NCBI GenBank assembly: GCA_028564925.1
Contig: CM053031.1
Span: 93,150,273-93,214,272, forward strand
Reading direction: 5' to 3'
Source of the DNA: Lithobates sylvaticus
Lineage: Eukaryota; Chordata; Amphibia; Anura; Ranidae
DNA length: 64,000 bases
Shown here: piece by piece, positions 1 through 11,933 of the stretch
Numbering within the stretch: position 1 is the stretch's first letter
Layout: each line of letters begins with the position of its first letter
Position numbers and translations under genes: made by a program
The notes under the pieces: model-generated
What the model saw: the letters and a program-made list of their open reading frames with translations, nothing else
Told to the model about the DNA's origin: nothing
Database searches by the model: none

Positions 1-105
1 CTACGGCGCTAATCAGGTGTTTCCAAAAAACACCCCCATCGCTGTAATTCAGGCGCCCGGTGACCGAAAAGGGGCCGGACACCTGAATATGGGGTGTCAG
101 CAGCG

Positions 106-146
106 ACCATAGATAGATTCATGCAATGCATGAATCTATCTATGGT
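106..146. repeat. Perfect 20-bp palindrome with 1-nt spacer
   Basis: Arms 106-125 and 127-146 are exact reverse complements around a single A at 126. The flanks (1-105 and 147-200) look like a repeat: GC-rich and with another short inverted pair (gacacc/ggtgtc) near 79-98. It would form a very stable hairpin, but the stem stops at 20 bp, shorter than a usual microRNA precursor. Function unknown. Confidence 0.8.
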
Positions 147-2726
147 ATATAGAGAGTGACAGGAGAGGGGGGGCGGCGCTCCTGCGCCCTTTATGGACGC
201 ACCGCCCCTGATCAAGACATTGCTTGTATATCAAGTCAAAATGTATTAAAAAATGTTGCTTGTCTTGCAAAACGCTCTCAAACCAAGTTACTCTCAAACC
301 AAGGTTTTACTATACTGTACTGTATCTTTTGGCATCCTGTTTAATAACAATAACAACATGCAGTGTGATTATTTATTAGGGACACTTCAGGGACAGGGTT
401 CTGTTTAACAATGCTCACCGGTTCTTCCTGCCGACCCATGTGTCACTAGAGGACACACTAGTGACATAATAGTTGGTGGGAAAAAAACTGTGAACTTTGC
501 ACAGAGTATGGAAAGATCAACATTACAGGAAGTGCTGCCTTCCCAGCAAACTTTTGGGGACAGAGAAGGGTTCAGGTATGTAAGAAGTATTTAATTTTTT
601 CTATTGCAATCCAGTCCAGTATAGTTTTTGTACTTTTTGTGAGAGGGTTATATTAAAATGGCTGATAGGTTAATTGTTGAAATTCTTGTAAGTGTTTCTT
701 TTGTGATAATTTGGTATTTTGCTTAAAAGAATGTATAGACAGTTCATTCATTACATATTAATATTTTTGAAAGTCTACGCAATGTAGTAACCAGAGCTGT
801 ATCGATGTAGATAAATGGCAGCGTTAACAGTATATGTACAAACAATAGGGCACAAAATAGGGAGAAGGAATGGAAAAACAATCTTGTTCAAACTTCTCCC
901 ACATCTCCCTCTGCTGGCAATAGTCATCACTGCAGTGATATCACATTTACAGCAGCTTCAGGCCACAGAGTTTCACTTTAGTGAATATTCACTTTACTGA
1001 GTAAATAAGGTTAAGCTGTGATCATGTCAATAAACCTTATTCGCTAAGCTAAATAAACATTTGCAAAGATTTTCTACTATTTTCGTAAATATATGTGTTT
1101 CATGTGTTTTAATCAGGGTTCGATTAATGGCATTGTACGTTCTCTGTCATTTCTTGCTCTGCCATGGACTTTTCCTGCTAAAGTTCTTGAAAAATAATTG
1201 ACTCAATTTTTCACAAACTTTTAATGAAACATTTACACATATTTTTTTCCAATCAAAAAGTAGAGAACAGCAAATATATAGGTTTTGATTTACAAAAGAC
1301 AAATAGGCTGTCCATTTTGCAAAGGGTATTTTCCCACAGAACTACATGAGGTGAAGCTCTGCTGACTGTCATTATTCAATTACTTGCAAACAAAAATGCT
1401 GTTATTTTTCCTTGCATGTGATTTGGTATTCTTTGCAAAGTGGAACCTCACTGCATTCACTAAGTCCTGGGGCAAATTCCCTTGCAAAGTGCAACTTCCC
1501 TTGCAAAGTGAACAGCATATTTACCATTAGGAAACCACCCCAATTATGTCAAGCAGAGCAGTCTGAAACAGAGAAAAAACCTACTCATCTGTCCTTTTTA
1601 ACTTTTAAAATTCCTAATGCTATTAGAGAAAAGTGATTCTGTCTGCCACCAGTGTGTGTAAGGCCAAGTTCACACTGTTGTGCACTGTTGTGCAATATGC
1701 GAAAACACATGCTGTGTGCGTTGGTGCACTATGGTGCCATCCTGCCATTCATTCCTAATGACACCCCAATGCATTTTACAAATGCTGTGCAAAACAGCGC
1801 ACGGTATCAGACTACAAAGTGTTGTTCTGTGCTGCATTACAGGAAATAGGACATGCACTTAATACATTATGAATGGGCTGCCTTAATGTAGTGCAAGTTG
1901 GATCAAAGAGGTCAAAATTGTCTGAACAATGCCATTAGAAATGGGATCCCAGCGCAAAGACAAGGAGGCATAAAAGCAAGGGTAGATTATTCTGGGGAGC
2001 TAAGATAAGACAGCTGTGGTTGGTGGCCATTACGGGTTACCATTCAGAGCAGGACAAGCAGTCAACGACACATGCTGGGTATTACTGTATACAGTTACCT
2101 GTTCTCTATTCAGACCTGTGATTGCAGCATCTGGCTGGGGGAAGTTCTACAGCACCAATTTTCCTTTGAAGCTCTGTGATGTCATATGGAAGAGTATGAT
2201 GTTCCCTCAGACCAAGATAACTTTTTGTGAGCCACATGCATTTTTTAATCAAAATGAAAGCTGAAGTTTAGTGACAAAATATTCTTTTGTGAAAATGCAA
2301 CAGGGATATACCTTACCTGCAATGAAATGTATCCCACATCCTGTAGGCTGATGGTTCCTGTAGAAATCCTCCCTTTACTAATGCTGATCCTCTTCACAGC
2401 TGTGAACTTCTGGTGCTGCATGGGTTAATTTCTTGGGTGAAGATCCTGTCCAGACTCTCAAAAGAATGTAAAATGTTCTGTGAGTGGGAAAGAAGCAGAT
2501 AAATTACATGATACCCCCTCCAATCAAAGAGTGTTTGCCATTCTTTGAAAAGAATGCAAGGAATTCTGTGAGTGGAGGAGGGAGGGCAGAAGAGAAGGGC
2601 ATAATCGGAAAGGTCTGGATATGATGTTCACAAAAACACACACATACAACCAAGCAGTTAGCCAAAGCAGCAGCAGCACCAAAAGTTAATGTTGTGAAGA
2701 GGACCGGCATCAGTGAAGGGAGGAAT
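147..2726. other. Stretch without a supported gene
   Basis: I see no exon that I can support. About 1660-1890 resembles a widespread amphibian-type repeat opening with 'aaggccaagttcacactg'. 1340-1530 has repeated 'ttgcaaagtg' words of a palindromic MITE class. A 33-codon ORF at 2327-2428 has a hydrophobic stretch (ILPLLMLILF) but no recognisable product. Confidence 0.5.
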
Positions 2727-3144
2727 ATGCCCGGTATACACGATCAGATTTTCCGACAACAAATGTTGGATGTGAGCCTGTTGGCGGAAAGTCCGACCGT
2801 GTGTATGCTTCATCGAACATTTGTTGCCGGACAAATGTTGGCTAACAGGTTCTCAAATTTTCCGCCAACAAATGTTTGTTGTCAGAATGTCCAATCGTGT
2901 TTACACAAGTCCGTTGCACAAAAGTCCACACATGCTCGGAATCAAGTACAAGCCGGAAGCGCCCGGTCTTGTAAAACTAGTGTTCGTAATGAAGCTATCA
3001 CGTACGTCTTGTACGTGACCACGTTCGTAATTGTTGGCCAACATTTGTGTGACCGTGTGTATGCAAGACAAGTTGAAGCCAACAACTTTCGAACAAAATT
3101 CCACGGTTTTGTTGTCGGAAAGTCCGATCGTGTGTACGGGGCAT
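2727..3144. repeat. Harbinger-type MITE, copy 1
   Basis: The ends are inverted repeats: 'atgcccggtatacacgatc' on the left and 'gatcgtgtgtacggggcat' on the right, followed inward by 'ttccgacaacaaa' and its complement. The inner part around 2930-2990 matches, in inverse orientation, the right terminal region of the large Harbinger element (about 62665-62740), including a run that encodes GLVKL in both. I read it as an internally deleted derivative of that family. No coding capacity of its own. Confidence 0.8.
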
Positions 3145-5457
3145 AACACTTCATTACAGGTAAGTTACATTCCTTGTGCTTTTTCCTTAAAATATTTTTT
3201 TCGCTAAACTTGAAACAAGAGAACTTACAATAATGTTAGGGATGCTGGGGAGGTCAGCCAATATGACAAGAAAAACATGCAGCAGCAAAATGTCACAAAT
3301 AATGGTTGGGTAGATCACTAACTATCCTAGATATCGCTCATTAATGAAGGAGCCCAATTAGAAGCAGGCTCTCGCTTGTCTGAATCAATTTGCTTATATT
3401 TAGTTGCCACTAATGACAGACCAGCCTTTTTTCACACCTTTTATAGCAAAAAGCAGCATGGAGTTGGGAGCTCTTGACATGTCTTATAACTGGCAGACTC
3501 AGCAAAAAGATTTTACTGTATTCAAGGTTTGTCATTTGCCCCATTTTTCAGTCCCAGAGGTCACCCATGGCTTACCTAAAACTTCCAGGTTTCAGCTGAT
3601 TGTACATATAACATAGGTGCAAGTTATGAAACTGCGAGGCCAGCCAAAGTTTTAGGCAATTGCCAGAGTAAAATCAACATAAGATGCCAGGAAATGTGGC
3701 GCAATCTTTCGCACTTTTATTAACTTTTCTATACAAAGCAAAAATAACTGTATAATTAGACCAGTAGACCACACTACATGGCATGACCTTGCAGGAGTCA
3801 GTCCAGTTACATTTTAGCCATAAAAGATAATGTACTTGTCAATAGCACACTGCATGAATAACATGGGGATAACTGAGCATTTATTATGCATACATCGTTA
3901 TCAGCAGTAAGTGCTTTGCCTGTACAATCATTCCATTGTCTGGCTCATCTTGCACTATCTTCTGTACTTCCTATCTCTGATCTTCAAGTACATTCAATCA
4001 GTCTTCCAATGCCAATATCCTAAATCCATTATGCTGCTTTATTCAGTGATCTGTGTTCTGAAACATCAATTGGCTACACATAATACAAAAATACTGTACA
4101 TGCCTTCATATTGTTAATTTATGGGAAATGTAAATCATGTTTGATCCTAGGAACAGTATAGCGGTCAAACCAGCTCAACATTTTTTTAAATCTGTTCATT
4201 GTGTCAGACATATATTTTATTCAGAAAACGTGTTCATTCTCAGTTTGGCAGCTTCAAATTTAATTTTGTGTCACTTGAGGTGATATATTGAACCAAGTAG
4301 GAAGAAGGGAAAGTCCTTAGAAAAGGCTATTTACAATTTTTATGGAATGGCTGCCTAATACTGAAGAGAAGACACAAGCTTAGCAATCTGGGACCAAAAG
4401 TCAGAAGCTATGTAGCAGGATCACCAAATATGTAACAAAGTCTGTAAAATTACATCTTCTGAAAGAGGAGAACATTCTCTGTATAGAACTAGATGTGCTC
4501 TGTACTAAATGTTTACACTGTGTTCTTACAGAAGAGCATCCAATACTGTGTGGTTTTCTGCACCTGCAAGCCAACTACTCTCCAAGGAATCAGGAGGCCT
4601 GTCATGAGAACCAAGGAAAAACAGTAGGCATCTGAGGCCCAAATATGGGCCTTCGCTCCACAATGCCATGCCATGCCTGCCATTGTGTGAACTAAACTAC
4701 TTGACCCAGTTACCACATTAAGGTCCTGGCAGGACAAAAGCTGCTTAGGAAACGAGGCAAAAGCCATGACTGCAAATGTTTAAGCACGTCTAGTGTTTGA
4801 GCATTAGCATATTCTAATGGCTAGATTTTTTTGGGGCATTGGAATGCATTAACACTCGAACGCTAGACGTGTCTAGTGCTTATGTGCGTTTAGGCACGTT
4901 CTGCATTTTTTCTGCTCTTCAGCTCCTCTCCTGAAAATGCTTCTCTTCTAATACGCCTGTAAACGTCTATGTGTGGCTCAACACATAGGCCTATATAGAG
5001 ATGCTTTTATAAGCTGAAACAAAAGCTCAATGCATGTAACGGCAGCATTTTTTAAGCTCTCTGTGCATGAAGCTTTCGAAATGTTGTTTGTGGGCCTTCA
5101 GGCAGGGAACTGCTGACGAAGTCCCTCTATTCAGCGGCAGCATAAATGAGTCTTCATGTGTCAGTCCTAAAATTTTGGCAGCTACCTTAAAGCATTCGTT
5201 ACCCTAAAAAAATAATGGATCCTGTTCCTTTAAAGTATGAATAACAGCACAGTGCTGTTTCTGTCGTCCCCGTCCCCCCCCCCCCCCCCCCCGTAAACTG
5301 ACCACGGTTTATCATTGCTGCTGAGCCATGACACCGTGGTCAGTTTACGTGTCTCCATCATCTGCAGATCTCTTCTGTAATTTCTCCCTCCCTTCCCTGC
5401 CTGTCAGCTCTGTGTCAGGGCCTGCCCACCCCTCCTGCTGCTGAAATAACTTAGTAA
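3145..5457. other. Stretch without a supported gene
   Basis: No exon or complete transposon was recognised. About 4780-5060 holds a low-copy-looking repeat with the word 'cacgtctagtg' in two orientations. A poly-C run precedes the hairpin at 5293. The longer open frames here have no recognisable motif. Confidence 0.4.
5293..5348. repeat. 16-bp perfect inverted repeat next to a poly-C run
   Basis: Arms 5293-5308 and 5333-5348 (gtaaactgaccacggt and its complement) enclose a 24-nt loop. The left arm directly follows about 19 C residues. Likely the tip of a foldback repeat. Confidence 0.8.
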
Positions 5458-5755
5458 GTATCAGGGAATCCCCTGTCTTCCTTAATGCTAAGTGTCCTGT
5501 ATATGTGCCTTATTAAAAAAAATTCTGTTCTATACTGATTTCAGAGCGTCGCTCGGCACTCACGTGACCAACCGCCTCTCTCCTTCTCTCCTCCCGACTG
5601 GCATCAGCCCCTCCAGATGTAGCAGTCAGATTGAGATAGGGGAGAGGCGGCTTGTCACGTGAGTGGCACTCTGAAATAAGGTATAGAACAGCATTTTAAT
5701 AAGGCACATATACGGGGCACTTAGCATTAAGGAAGATGGGATTGCCGGATAATGA
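5458..5755. repeat. Foldback element with long imperfect arms
   Basis: The segment 5458-5580 reads as the approximate reverse complement of 5640-5755. Shared words in order are 'cttccttaatgctaag', 'tatatgtgccttatt', 'ttctat', 'tcagag' and 'ctcacgtgac'. This makes an arm of more than 100 bp around a short centre. No ORF is present. It is typical of a foldback MITE. Confidence 0.75.
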
Positions 5756-5786
5756 CAAAGTGGGTTTACAACCACTATAACAAAGT

Positions 5787-6871
5787 TGTACAACACTTTT
5801 CCCACCATACTACAAGGCATTTCAATGTTTAAGTCACACTTGCATATTATTACATATTCTACAATGACACATTACAAAGAAACCATTACAAAACAATAAC
5901 ATACATGTTCATAGTACTACAATACAACGCTAAAGTGTTTTTTTTAAGTTTTAGATGGAATTGGAAAGGGTCGGAACCTTTGCTAGGTTTTTTTGCTGTC
6001 TGCTATTTTTTGCTAATCAGCCAGGTGACCTGGTCACCAAGCCAAAAAAATCATGGGAAATCTTAAATGGTTGGCCTGTCACCAGAATCGAAGGTATGGG
6101 GAAATTGTTCAATGAGAATAGCTGTTCCAGTGAATAATATTTAAAGGGGCATTCTCCTTGCTCTTTGTAGAGATTTTCCTTCACTTCCTGTTGTGTCTTT
6201 GGGAAGAAGAAGTTGAAGAAATCCTCACTAATGGAAAACAGACAGTAAAAAGAAACTGACAGGGATTTTATCCCTTCCCAACTGTATGCAAAACTAAAAG
6301 AAAAAGGTTTTAGTAATACATTCATTGGGCTTCATGTACACTGCCAGCTCCTGGCAGCTCTTAAACTTGAGTTTAGGAGCTTTTGGCATCTTTTTTGCCA
6401 AAGCTCCTAAACTCAACTCCATAAAAGGTTATGTGTCCATATACAGAGTTTAGGAGCTTCCACATTTATGTGAGGTTAAACATCCCTCTCTTGAACACGG
6501 AAGAATCATGTTCAGGAAAGAAACGTTCACACAAATCGTGACAAAATTGTGACAAAAATTAAGTTTGCGTTTTTGCCGCTGTTTACTTTTTCCCATGGCC
6601 ATGGTCAGGGTAGGCTAGTGTACATGTAGCCATGTAACGTCTTTCTGTTTTTGTGTATTGGACATGATATTATACAGCAGATGAGTGAGGAAGGTAGGCT
6701 ATACAGTTGGGTCTTTCAGTGATAAAAGTTTTACTGTAGCTCTGCCCCATCCTATTTGTCTACTACTGTGGTATCACAATGAGGGAGAATTTATTGTGAC
6801 TGGAGCAGTCTTCACCACAGGAAAGGACATGATTGCTATACAAAAAGAAAACATTTTGTGGCATATGTCAC
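5787..6871. other. Stretch without a supported gene
   Basis: No exon recognised. 6330-6450 has an inverted pair around 'tttaggagctt', a MITE-like feature. Otherwise nothing is visible. Confidence 0.4.
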
Positions 6872-7060
6872 CTGGCATCAGCCCCTCCAGATGTAGCAGT
6901 CAGATTGAGATAGGGGAGAGGCGGCTTGTCACGTGAGCGGCACTCTGAAATAAGGTATAGAACAGCATTTTAATAAGGCACATATACAGGGCACTTAGCA
7001 TTAAGGAAGATGGGATTGCCGGATAATGACAAAGTGGGTTTACAACCACTATAACAAAGT
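6872..7060. repeat. Second copy of the foldback element's right half
   Basis: 189 bp nearly identical to 5598-5786, from 'ctggcatcagcccctccag' to 'ctataacaaagt'. Only a few substitutions separate the copies, so the duplication is young. The left arm is missing here. Confidence 0.85.
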
Positions 7061-7541
7061 ACACGAAATAGAACCTAACCTCCAAGGGCTGCTATGGCAA
7101 CATACTGTACATAAATGAAGTGGACAAAAGTGAGAAAAAAAGGTGTTAGCCCACCAAACTATTTTTCTCTTCAGCAGATTGTTTGCAATTAAATGACAGG
7201 CACGCGTTAAAAAAATACCTATCAGAAAAACTACCCAAAATGAAATAATTGCTTTATAACTATATAACATTATTTTGCCATTTTGATTCCTATTTTATAT
7301 GTTTATAGGAAATAAGATTTGGCGTTTATGACACACTAGGGTACATTGGTTTTTACATTGACCCCAATAAGCAAACCTACTGACAACTCTTGTCACAACA
7401 ATTCAGAGTCACACATTTTAAAATGTATATTGTTGAAAATTATCAGCAGTTTTATGATCGACATTCTTTATCATTATTTCTGATATGTTTGGCTGTGCAG
7501 CATTAATTTCATCCAATAACAAAACCAACTATCACAGCGTT
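7061..7541. other. Stretch without a supported gene
   Basis: AT-rich sequence between the foldback copy and the Tc1 element. Nothing recognised. Confidence 0.4.
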
Positions 7542-9070
7542 TACAGTGCCTTGCAAAAGTGTTCACCCCCTTGATATTTTTTGTGTTTTGTTGCCTCACA
7601 ACCTGGAATTAACATGGATTGTTTGAAGATTTGCATCATTTAATTTACAGAACATGCCCACAACTTTGAAGATTTTTTTTTTTTTAACTGTGAAGCAAAC
7701 AATAAATAGGACAAAATAACAGAAAAAGTCAATGTGCATAACTATTCACCCCCCTAAAGTCAATACTTTGTAGAGCCACCTTTTGCGGGTATCACAGCTC
7801 CAAGTCACTTTGGATAAGTCTCTTTGAGCTTGGCACATCTTACCACTGGGATTTCTGCCCATTCCTCCTTGCAAAATTGCTCCAGCTCCTTCAGTTCTGG
7901 GCTTTGACTAGGACATTCCAACACATTTACATGTTTCCCCTTAAACCACTCAAGTGTTGCTTTAGCAGTGTGTTTGGGGTCATTGTCCTGCTGGAAGGTG
8001 AACCTCCGTCCTAACCTCAAATCACACACAGAATTATACAGGTACAGAATGGTACAGGTTTTGCTCAAGAATATGCCTGTATTTAGCACCATTCATCTTT
8101 CCCTCAACTCTGACCAGTTTCCCAGTCCAGACTGATGGTGTTCTTTGGGTGATGTGATGTGTTGGGTTTGCGCCAGACATATCGTTTTCTTTAATGGCCA
8201 AAAAGTAAAATTTTAGTCTCATCAGACCAGAGCACCTTCCTCCATACATTTTGGGAATCTCCCACATGCCTTTTTGCAAACTCAAAATGTACCATTTCAG
8301 CTTTTACTGAATCTTTTACTGAAAGTAATGGCTTTCTTCTGGCCACTCTGCCATAAAGCCCAGCTCTATGGAGCGTACAGCTTATTGTCGTCTTATGTAC
8401 AGATACTCCAGTCTCTGCTGTGGAACTCTGCAGCTCCTCCAGGGTTACCTTAGGTCTCTGTGCTGCCTCTCTGATTAATGCCCTCCTTGCCCGGTCCGTG
8501 AATTTTGGTGTGTGGGCGGCCGTCTCTTGACAGGTTTGCTGTTGTGCCATGTTCTTTCCATTTGGTTATGATTTGATGGTGCTCCTATGGATCATCAAAG
8601 ATTTGGGTATTTTTTTATAACCTAACCATGACTTGTACTTCTCAACAACATTGTCCCTTATTTGTTTGGAGAGTTCCTTGGTCTTCATAGCAGTGTTTGG
8701 TTAGTGGTGCCTCTTGCTTAGGTGTTGCAGCCTCTGGGGCCTTTCAAACAGGTGTGTATATGTAATGACAGATCATGTGACACAGGTGGACATCATTTCA
8801 CTAATTATGTGACTTCTGAAGGTAATTGGTTGCACCAGAGCTTTTTATGGGCTTCATAACAAAGGGGGTGAATACATATGCACATGCCAATTATCATTTT
8901 TTTTATTTCTGAAAAATAGTTTTATGTATATATTTTTCTAATTTTACATCACCAACTTTGTTCCGAACCATCACATATAATTCAGATTAAAAAAACATTG
9001 AACTTAAGGCTGTAATGTAACAAAATAGGTAAAAAGCCAAGGGGGGTGAATACTTTTGCAAGGCACTGTA
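7542..9070 (-). mobile_element. Tc1/mariner-type transposon, broken copy
   Basis: The ends are inverted: 'tacagtgccttgcaaaag' at 7542 and its complement ending at 9070, with TA at both borders as expected for Tc1. On the - strand, 8550-7805 carries pieces of a Tc1 transposase. They include a paired-like helix-turn-helix region (TDRARRALIREAAQRP), the first catalytic aspartate motif (WSDETKI), the second ([12 protein letters not shown]) and the region that normally leads to the final acidic residue (CPSQSPEL). The pieces lie in different frames, and part of the stretch after SPEL is missing, including the NPIEHLW block. The copy cannot make a full transposase. Confidence 0.93.
7805..8550 (-). 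pseudogene. Tc1 transposase remnant
   Basis: Frames at 8550-8191, 8285-8034 and 8092-7805 overlap and together show the order of a Tc1 transposase: a DNA-binding helix-turn-helix part, then the DDE nuclease part with WSDETK and DNDPKH. A normal family member is about 340 residues in one frame. Here at least two frame changes separate the pieces, and the last acidic residue block is deleted. It lies inside the inverted terminal repeats 7542-9070. Confidence 0.9.
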
Positions 9071-9554
9071 CATGCTTTGAGTTGTACTGTTACCATCTTA
9101 GCAAGGTTTTCACAGGCCATATATTCGTATTTTCTGTTCTTCTTGTGCTATCATTGAAGCTACTCTTTCTTTTTTTATCATTCTGCGTGTTTCCTCAGAA
9201 CATATTACTGTAATGTCATGAGAACAGTATAGAATGTCATAAAATATTTATTCTTGTATATAACGGCACAGTGAAAACATGTTCTTTATTATTCTGCATT
9301 GAGTGGGGAAGGGTTAGATCATTTTTTTTTTTTTGCTTTATACTGCTTTAGGGGAAATTTCCCTTCATCTCCAGCCCCAGTAACATCACAGGGGAATCTT
9401 CCCAATGGAGACACAAAGTGAAAAAAGATGCTAAAATAGCTTTTAACTCTTCCAAACCAATACAATATGCTTGTATTATTCTATGTGTCCCTAATGGGAA
9501 AACGACCCCTCACTTCTTATCCTTGTGACCACACAGCATTATAATCTGGCAACT

Positions 9555-9985
9555 AAAGCCCCATACACACGCTCGGATTATCCGAGGACCAGGTCCGTCG
9601 GATCATGTCCGTCGTACTTTGTCCGATGTTGGTTTTGCGTACACACGGTCGGACAAAGTTGTCGGAAAATCCGATCATTCTGAACGTGGTTACGTTTGTT
9701 GCCTACGACGGGACTACGTAGAGGCTAGTAGCCAATAGCTTTGGTCTTGTAATGTGATCTGAGCATGCGTAGCACTTTGTCCGTCGGAATTCGCTACACA
9801 CGATCGGATTTGGTGTGATCGGACTTTGTTGTCAAAAAATCTATCCAGCAGGAGATAGGACTTTGTCCGTCGGACAATCCGATGGAAACTGTCCGATGGT
9901 GCCTACACACGGTCGGAATTTCCCACAACATTGTCTGATAGGACAGAATCCATCGGAAAATCCGATCGTGTGTATGGGGCTTTAG
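9555..9985. repeat. Harbinger-type MITE, copy 2
   Basis: Inverted ends 'ctaaagccccatacacacg' (left, near 9553) and 'cgtgtgtatggggctttag' (right). Interior is rich in 'gtccgtcgga' and 'aatccgat' words on both strands. No coding content. Same general terminal pattern as the copies at 2727, 11377, 11934, 14858 and 36750. Confidence 0.8.
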
Positions 9986-10663
9986 TCTTTCACACTTCTT
10001 TCAAAAATAACAAAACCATTAGGAATACAGTTCCACTTTAAATCCTAAACCCTAGTTCAGGACTATTACTTTTGTTTAGTGTTGGGCAGGTGAGCATGAA
10101 ATTAAATATTATTTAGCATTGTCACTATTTAGAAGGTGGTAAAGTTCCTACAGTAGTTTCCTCTTCTTATTTCTTTCAGTTTAGTGGAGGTTTGTCTCCA
10201 TCACAAAGCCACATAGCACCTGCACTATGTTTTCATGTCAAGTGTAGTTTTCTGTTTTCTTCCATTTTACACTGTACACTAACCATTGTATTCAAGCTTT
10301 GTTATCTTAACTGGCACCAGCACCACCAATTCCCCAAGCCTGCAGCACACCATCCTGACCATTTGGCTCAACTCCAATTCTTTGATAGACCCATTTGTCT
10401 ATATGGATCCTTCTTGTGAATAAATTCACTCCTAAAGAATCCTACTAAACCTGACTGGCAGCCAAGTAAAAATGGGAGTAGGCTAAATGACAGACCTACA
10501 GATATCTTGCACTGCTCAGAGCACAATAAGAAATCTGCAAAGGGAAAGGTAACTGTGTCATGCTCACCTTTCATTTAAAACTAAATTATTAGTTTAGAGA
10601 TATTTTTTAAGCAACGCACAGGTAGGTACATTTGAATAACCTGTGTACTATTTTTGTCCTTAG

Positions 10664-10830
10664 ATCCTGACATTGATCCATCATGGTACACTGGCCGTGG
10701 AATCCGTCCTGTAGGAAGGTTTGGTAGAAGGGGCACAGCCTGGGAAGATGCTCAGAAGTTCGTGTACAGACCCTTGGGGCACACTTGTATTCCAATAGAT
10801 GACAGCTTGGAGCTTAGTGACGACAATTAA
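10664..10830 (+). CDS. PRLH: Prolactin-releasing peptide precursor, last coding exon
   Basis: The exon follows a good 3' splice site (tttttgtccttag, ending 10663) and opens in phase with two bases of a split codon, then 54 codons and TAA at 10828-10830. It encodes the RFamide hormone: PDIDPSWY followed by TGRGIRPVGRF, then G for C-terminal amidation and RR as the processing site. Human PrRP-20 ends WYASRGIRPVGRF, so identity of the hormone is clear. The C-terminal propeptide ends CIPIDDSLELSDDN, comparable to the CFPLEGG region of human PRLH. The signal peptide and propeptide start must be on an upstream exon, which I could not find in 1-10663. Neighbour on the right is RAB17 in opposite orientation, as in human. 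The peptide acts on the PrRP receptor (PRLHR) after secretion. Confidence 0.95.
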
Positions 10831-10999
10831 AACTTAATTCAGTGAATGGAAGCGTTATAGCCTGATGTACTGTGTATATATAAGGGAGGCACACAATCCT
10901 TTATACCCTTGGTTCTTTTCAAAACTCTACCAGTGTGTGAAAAGCTTGGCTCAGAAATGTACGCATCACATAATGAGCAGCCAAATTTAATGAGAAGTG

Positions 11000-11005
11000 A
11001 ATAAA
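11000..11005 (+). terminator. PRLH: Poly(A) signal for PRLH
   Basis: AATAAA about 170 bases after the PRLH stop codon, the first canonical signal downstream. Confidence 0.7.
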
Positions 11006-11376
11006 GGTTATATGTTTTCTTCTTAAGTTATGGGGTTTATGTCGAATCCTTCAAAAACAAATTCTAATCACACAATCCACAAGGGATTTCCATGAAAAAT
11101 ATTTTCATAAGAATGGGTTCATCAGCAAAATATCGTCTTAGAGTCTTTAAAGTCAGAATTTTGTGGAGGCAGAGAATCAAATGATTTATAGCACATATTC
11201 CCTGTGCACCAATTTGTGGAAATTAAAATGTACATTTTATGTTTATAAAAATCAGCTGCTCCAAATATTAATTATTCCTTTTGTTGGATTCAAGCAGGGT
11301 TCAAAACCTCTTAGGTTCTTTAATGCTGTTCAGGATCCCAATTAGGGTATACATATCCTTAGAACATTCCTCTTCC

Positions 11377-11808
11377 TAATGCCGCGTACACACGAAGGGA
11401 CAATCCCGTGGGATTATCCGCTGGACTCAAGTCCAGCGGACAATCCCCTCGTGTGTGGGCGTCGGCTGACTTTTTTTGGCAAAAGTCCGGCGGACTAAAG
11501 ATTTAAGTTTTGTTTTAAAATTATCCGCTGGACTTGGCAGTCCGGCGGACAATACGGCCGTGTGTAGTATGGTCCGGTGGACCAAAAAGGACGCATGCTC
11601 AGTAGCAAGTATTTTTCTAGTATTTTTCTATTTCTAGTCCCGTCGTACGTGCTGTACGTCATCGCGTGAACCGCCGGACTTTTTGCGTGATCGTGTGTGG
11701 TCAAGTCCGTTCGCTTTTTAGTCCGCCGAAGCCAGCTGGAAAGTCCGGCGGATTGTCCGCTGGACTAGGTCCGCCGGGAAAAGTCTGCACGTGTGTACGC
11801 GGCATTAG
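11377..11808. repeat. MITE with 'taatgccgcg' ends, 'gtccgctgg' subtype
   Basis: Inverted ends 'ctaatgccgcgtacacacg' and 'cgtgtgtacgcggcattag'. The interior uses a distinct word set (ggcggac, gtccgctggact) compared with the 'ttccgacgg' copies, so it is a separate subfamily. Non-coding. Confidence 0.85.
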
Positions 11809-11933
11809 AATTACCACTGAGCTGAGTCCTCCATATAGTCAAATATTCTGTAGTTGTTGTCCATGACCTCGTGGACATTAAAACAAAAAAAGTGTATTAA
11901 ACCCAAGAAAAATGTATTGTAATTTACCACCTC

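Noticed and set aside
106-146. MicroRNA precursor
   Set aside because: The stem is only 20 bp with a 1-nt loop, too short for Drosha/Dicer processing.
2821-3018. A peptide with GLVKL shared between the MITE at 2727 and the end of the Harbinger element (62532-62741), considered as a small conserved gene
   Set aside because: The similarity is at DNA level over the terminal repeat, on opposite strands, with no start-to-stop conservation.
4513-4767. 84-codon frame on the - strand
   Set aside because: No recognised domain, no splice context and ordinary flanking repeats.
1-10663. Search for the 3' end of MLPH, the expected left neighbour
   Set aside because: No sequence resembling melanophilin exons was seen. 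The gene probably ends left of the window.
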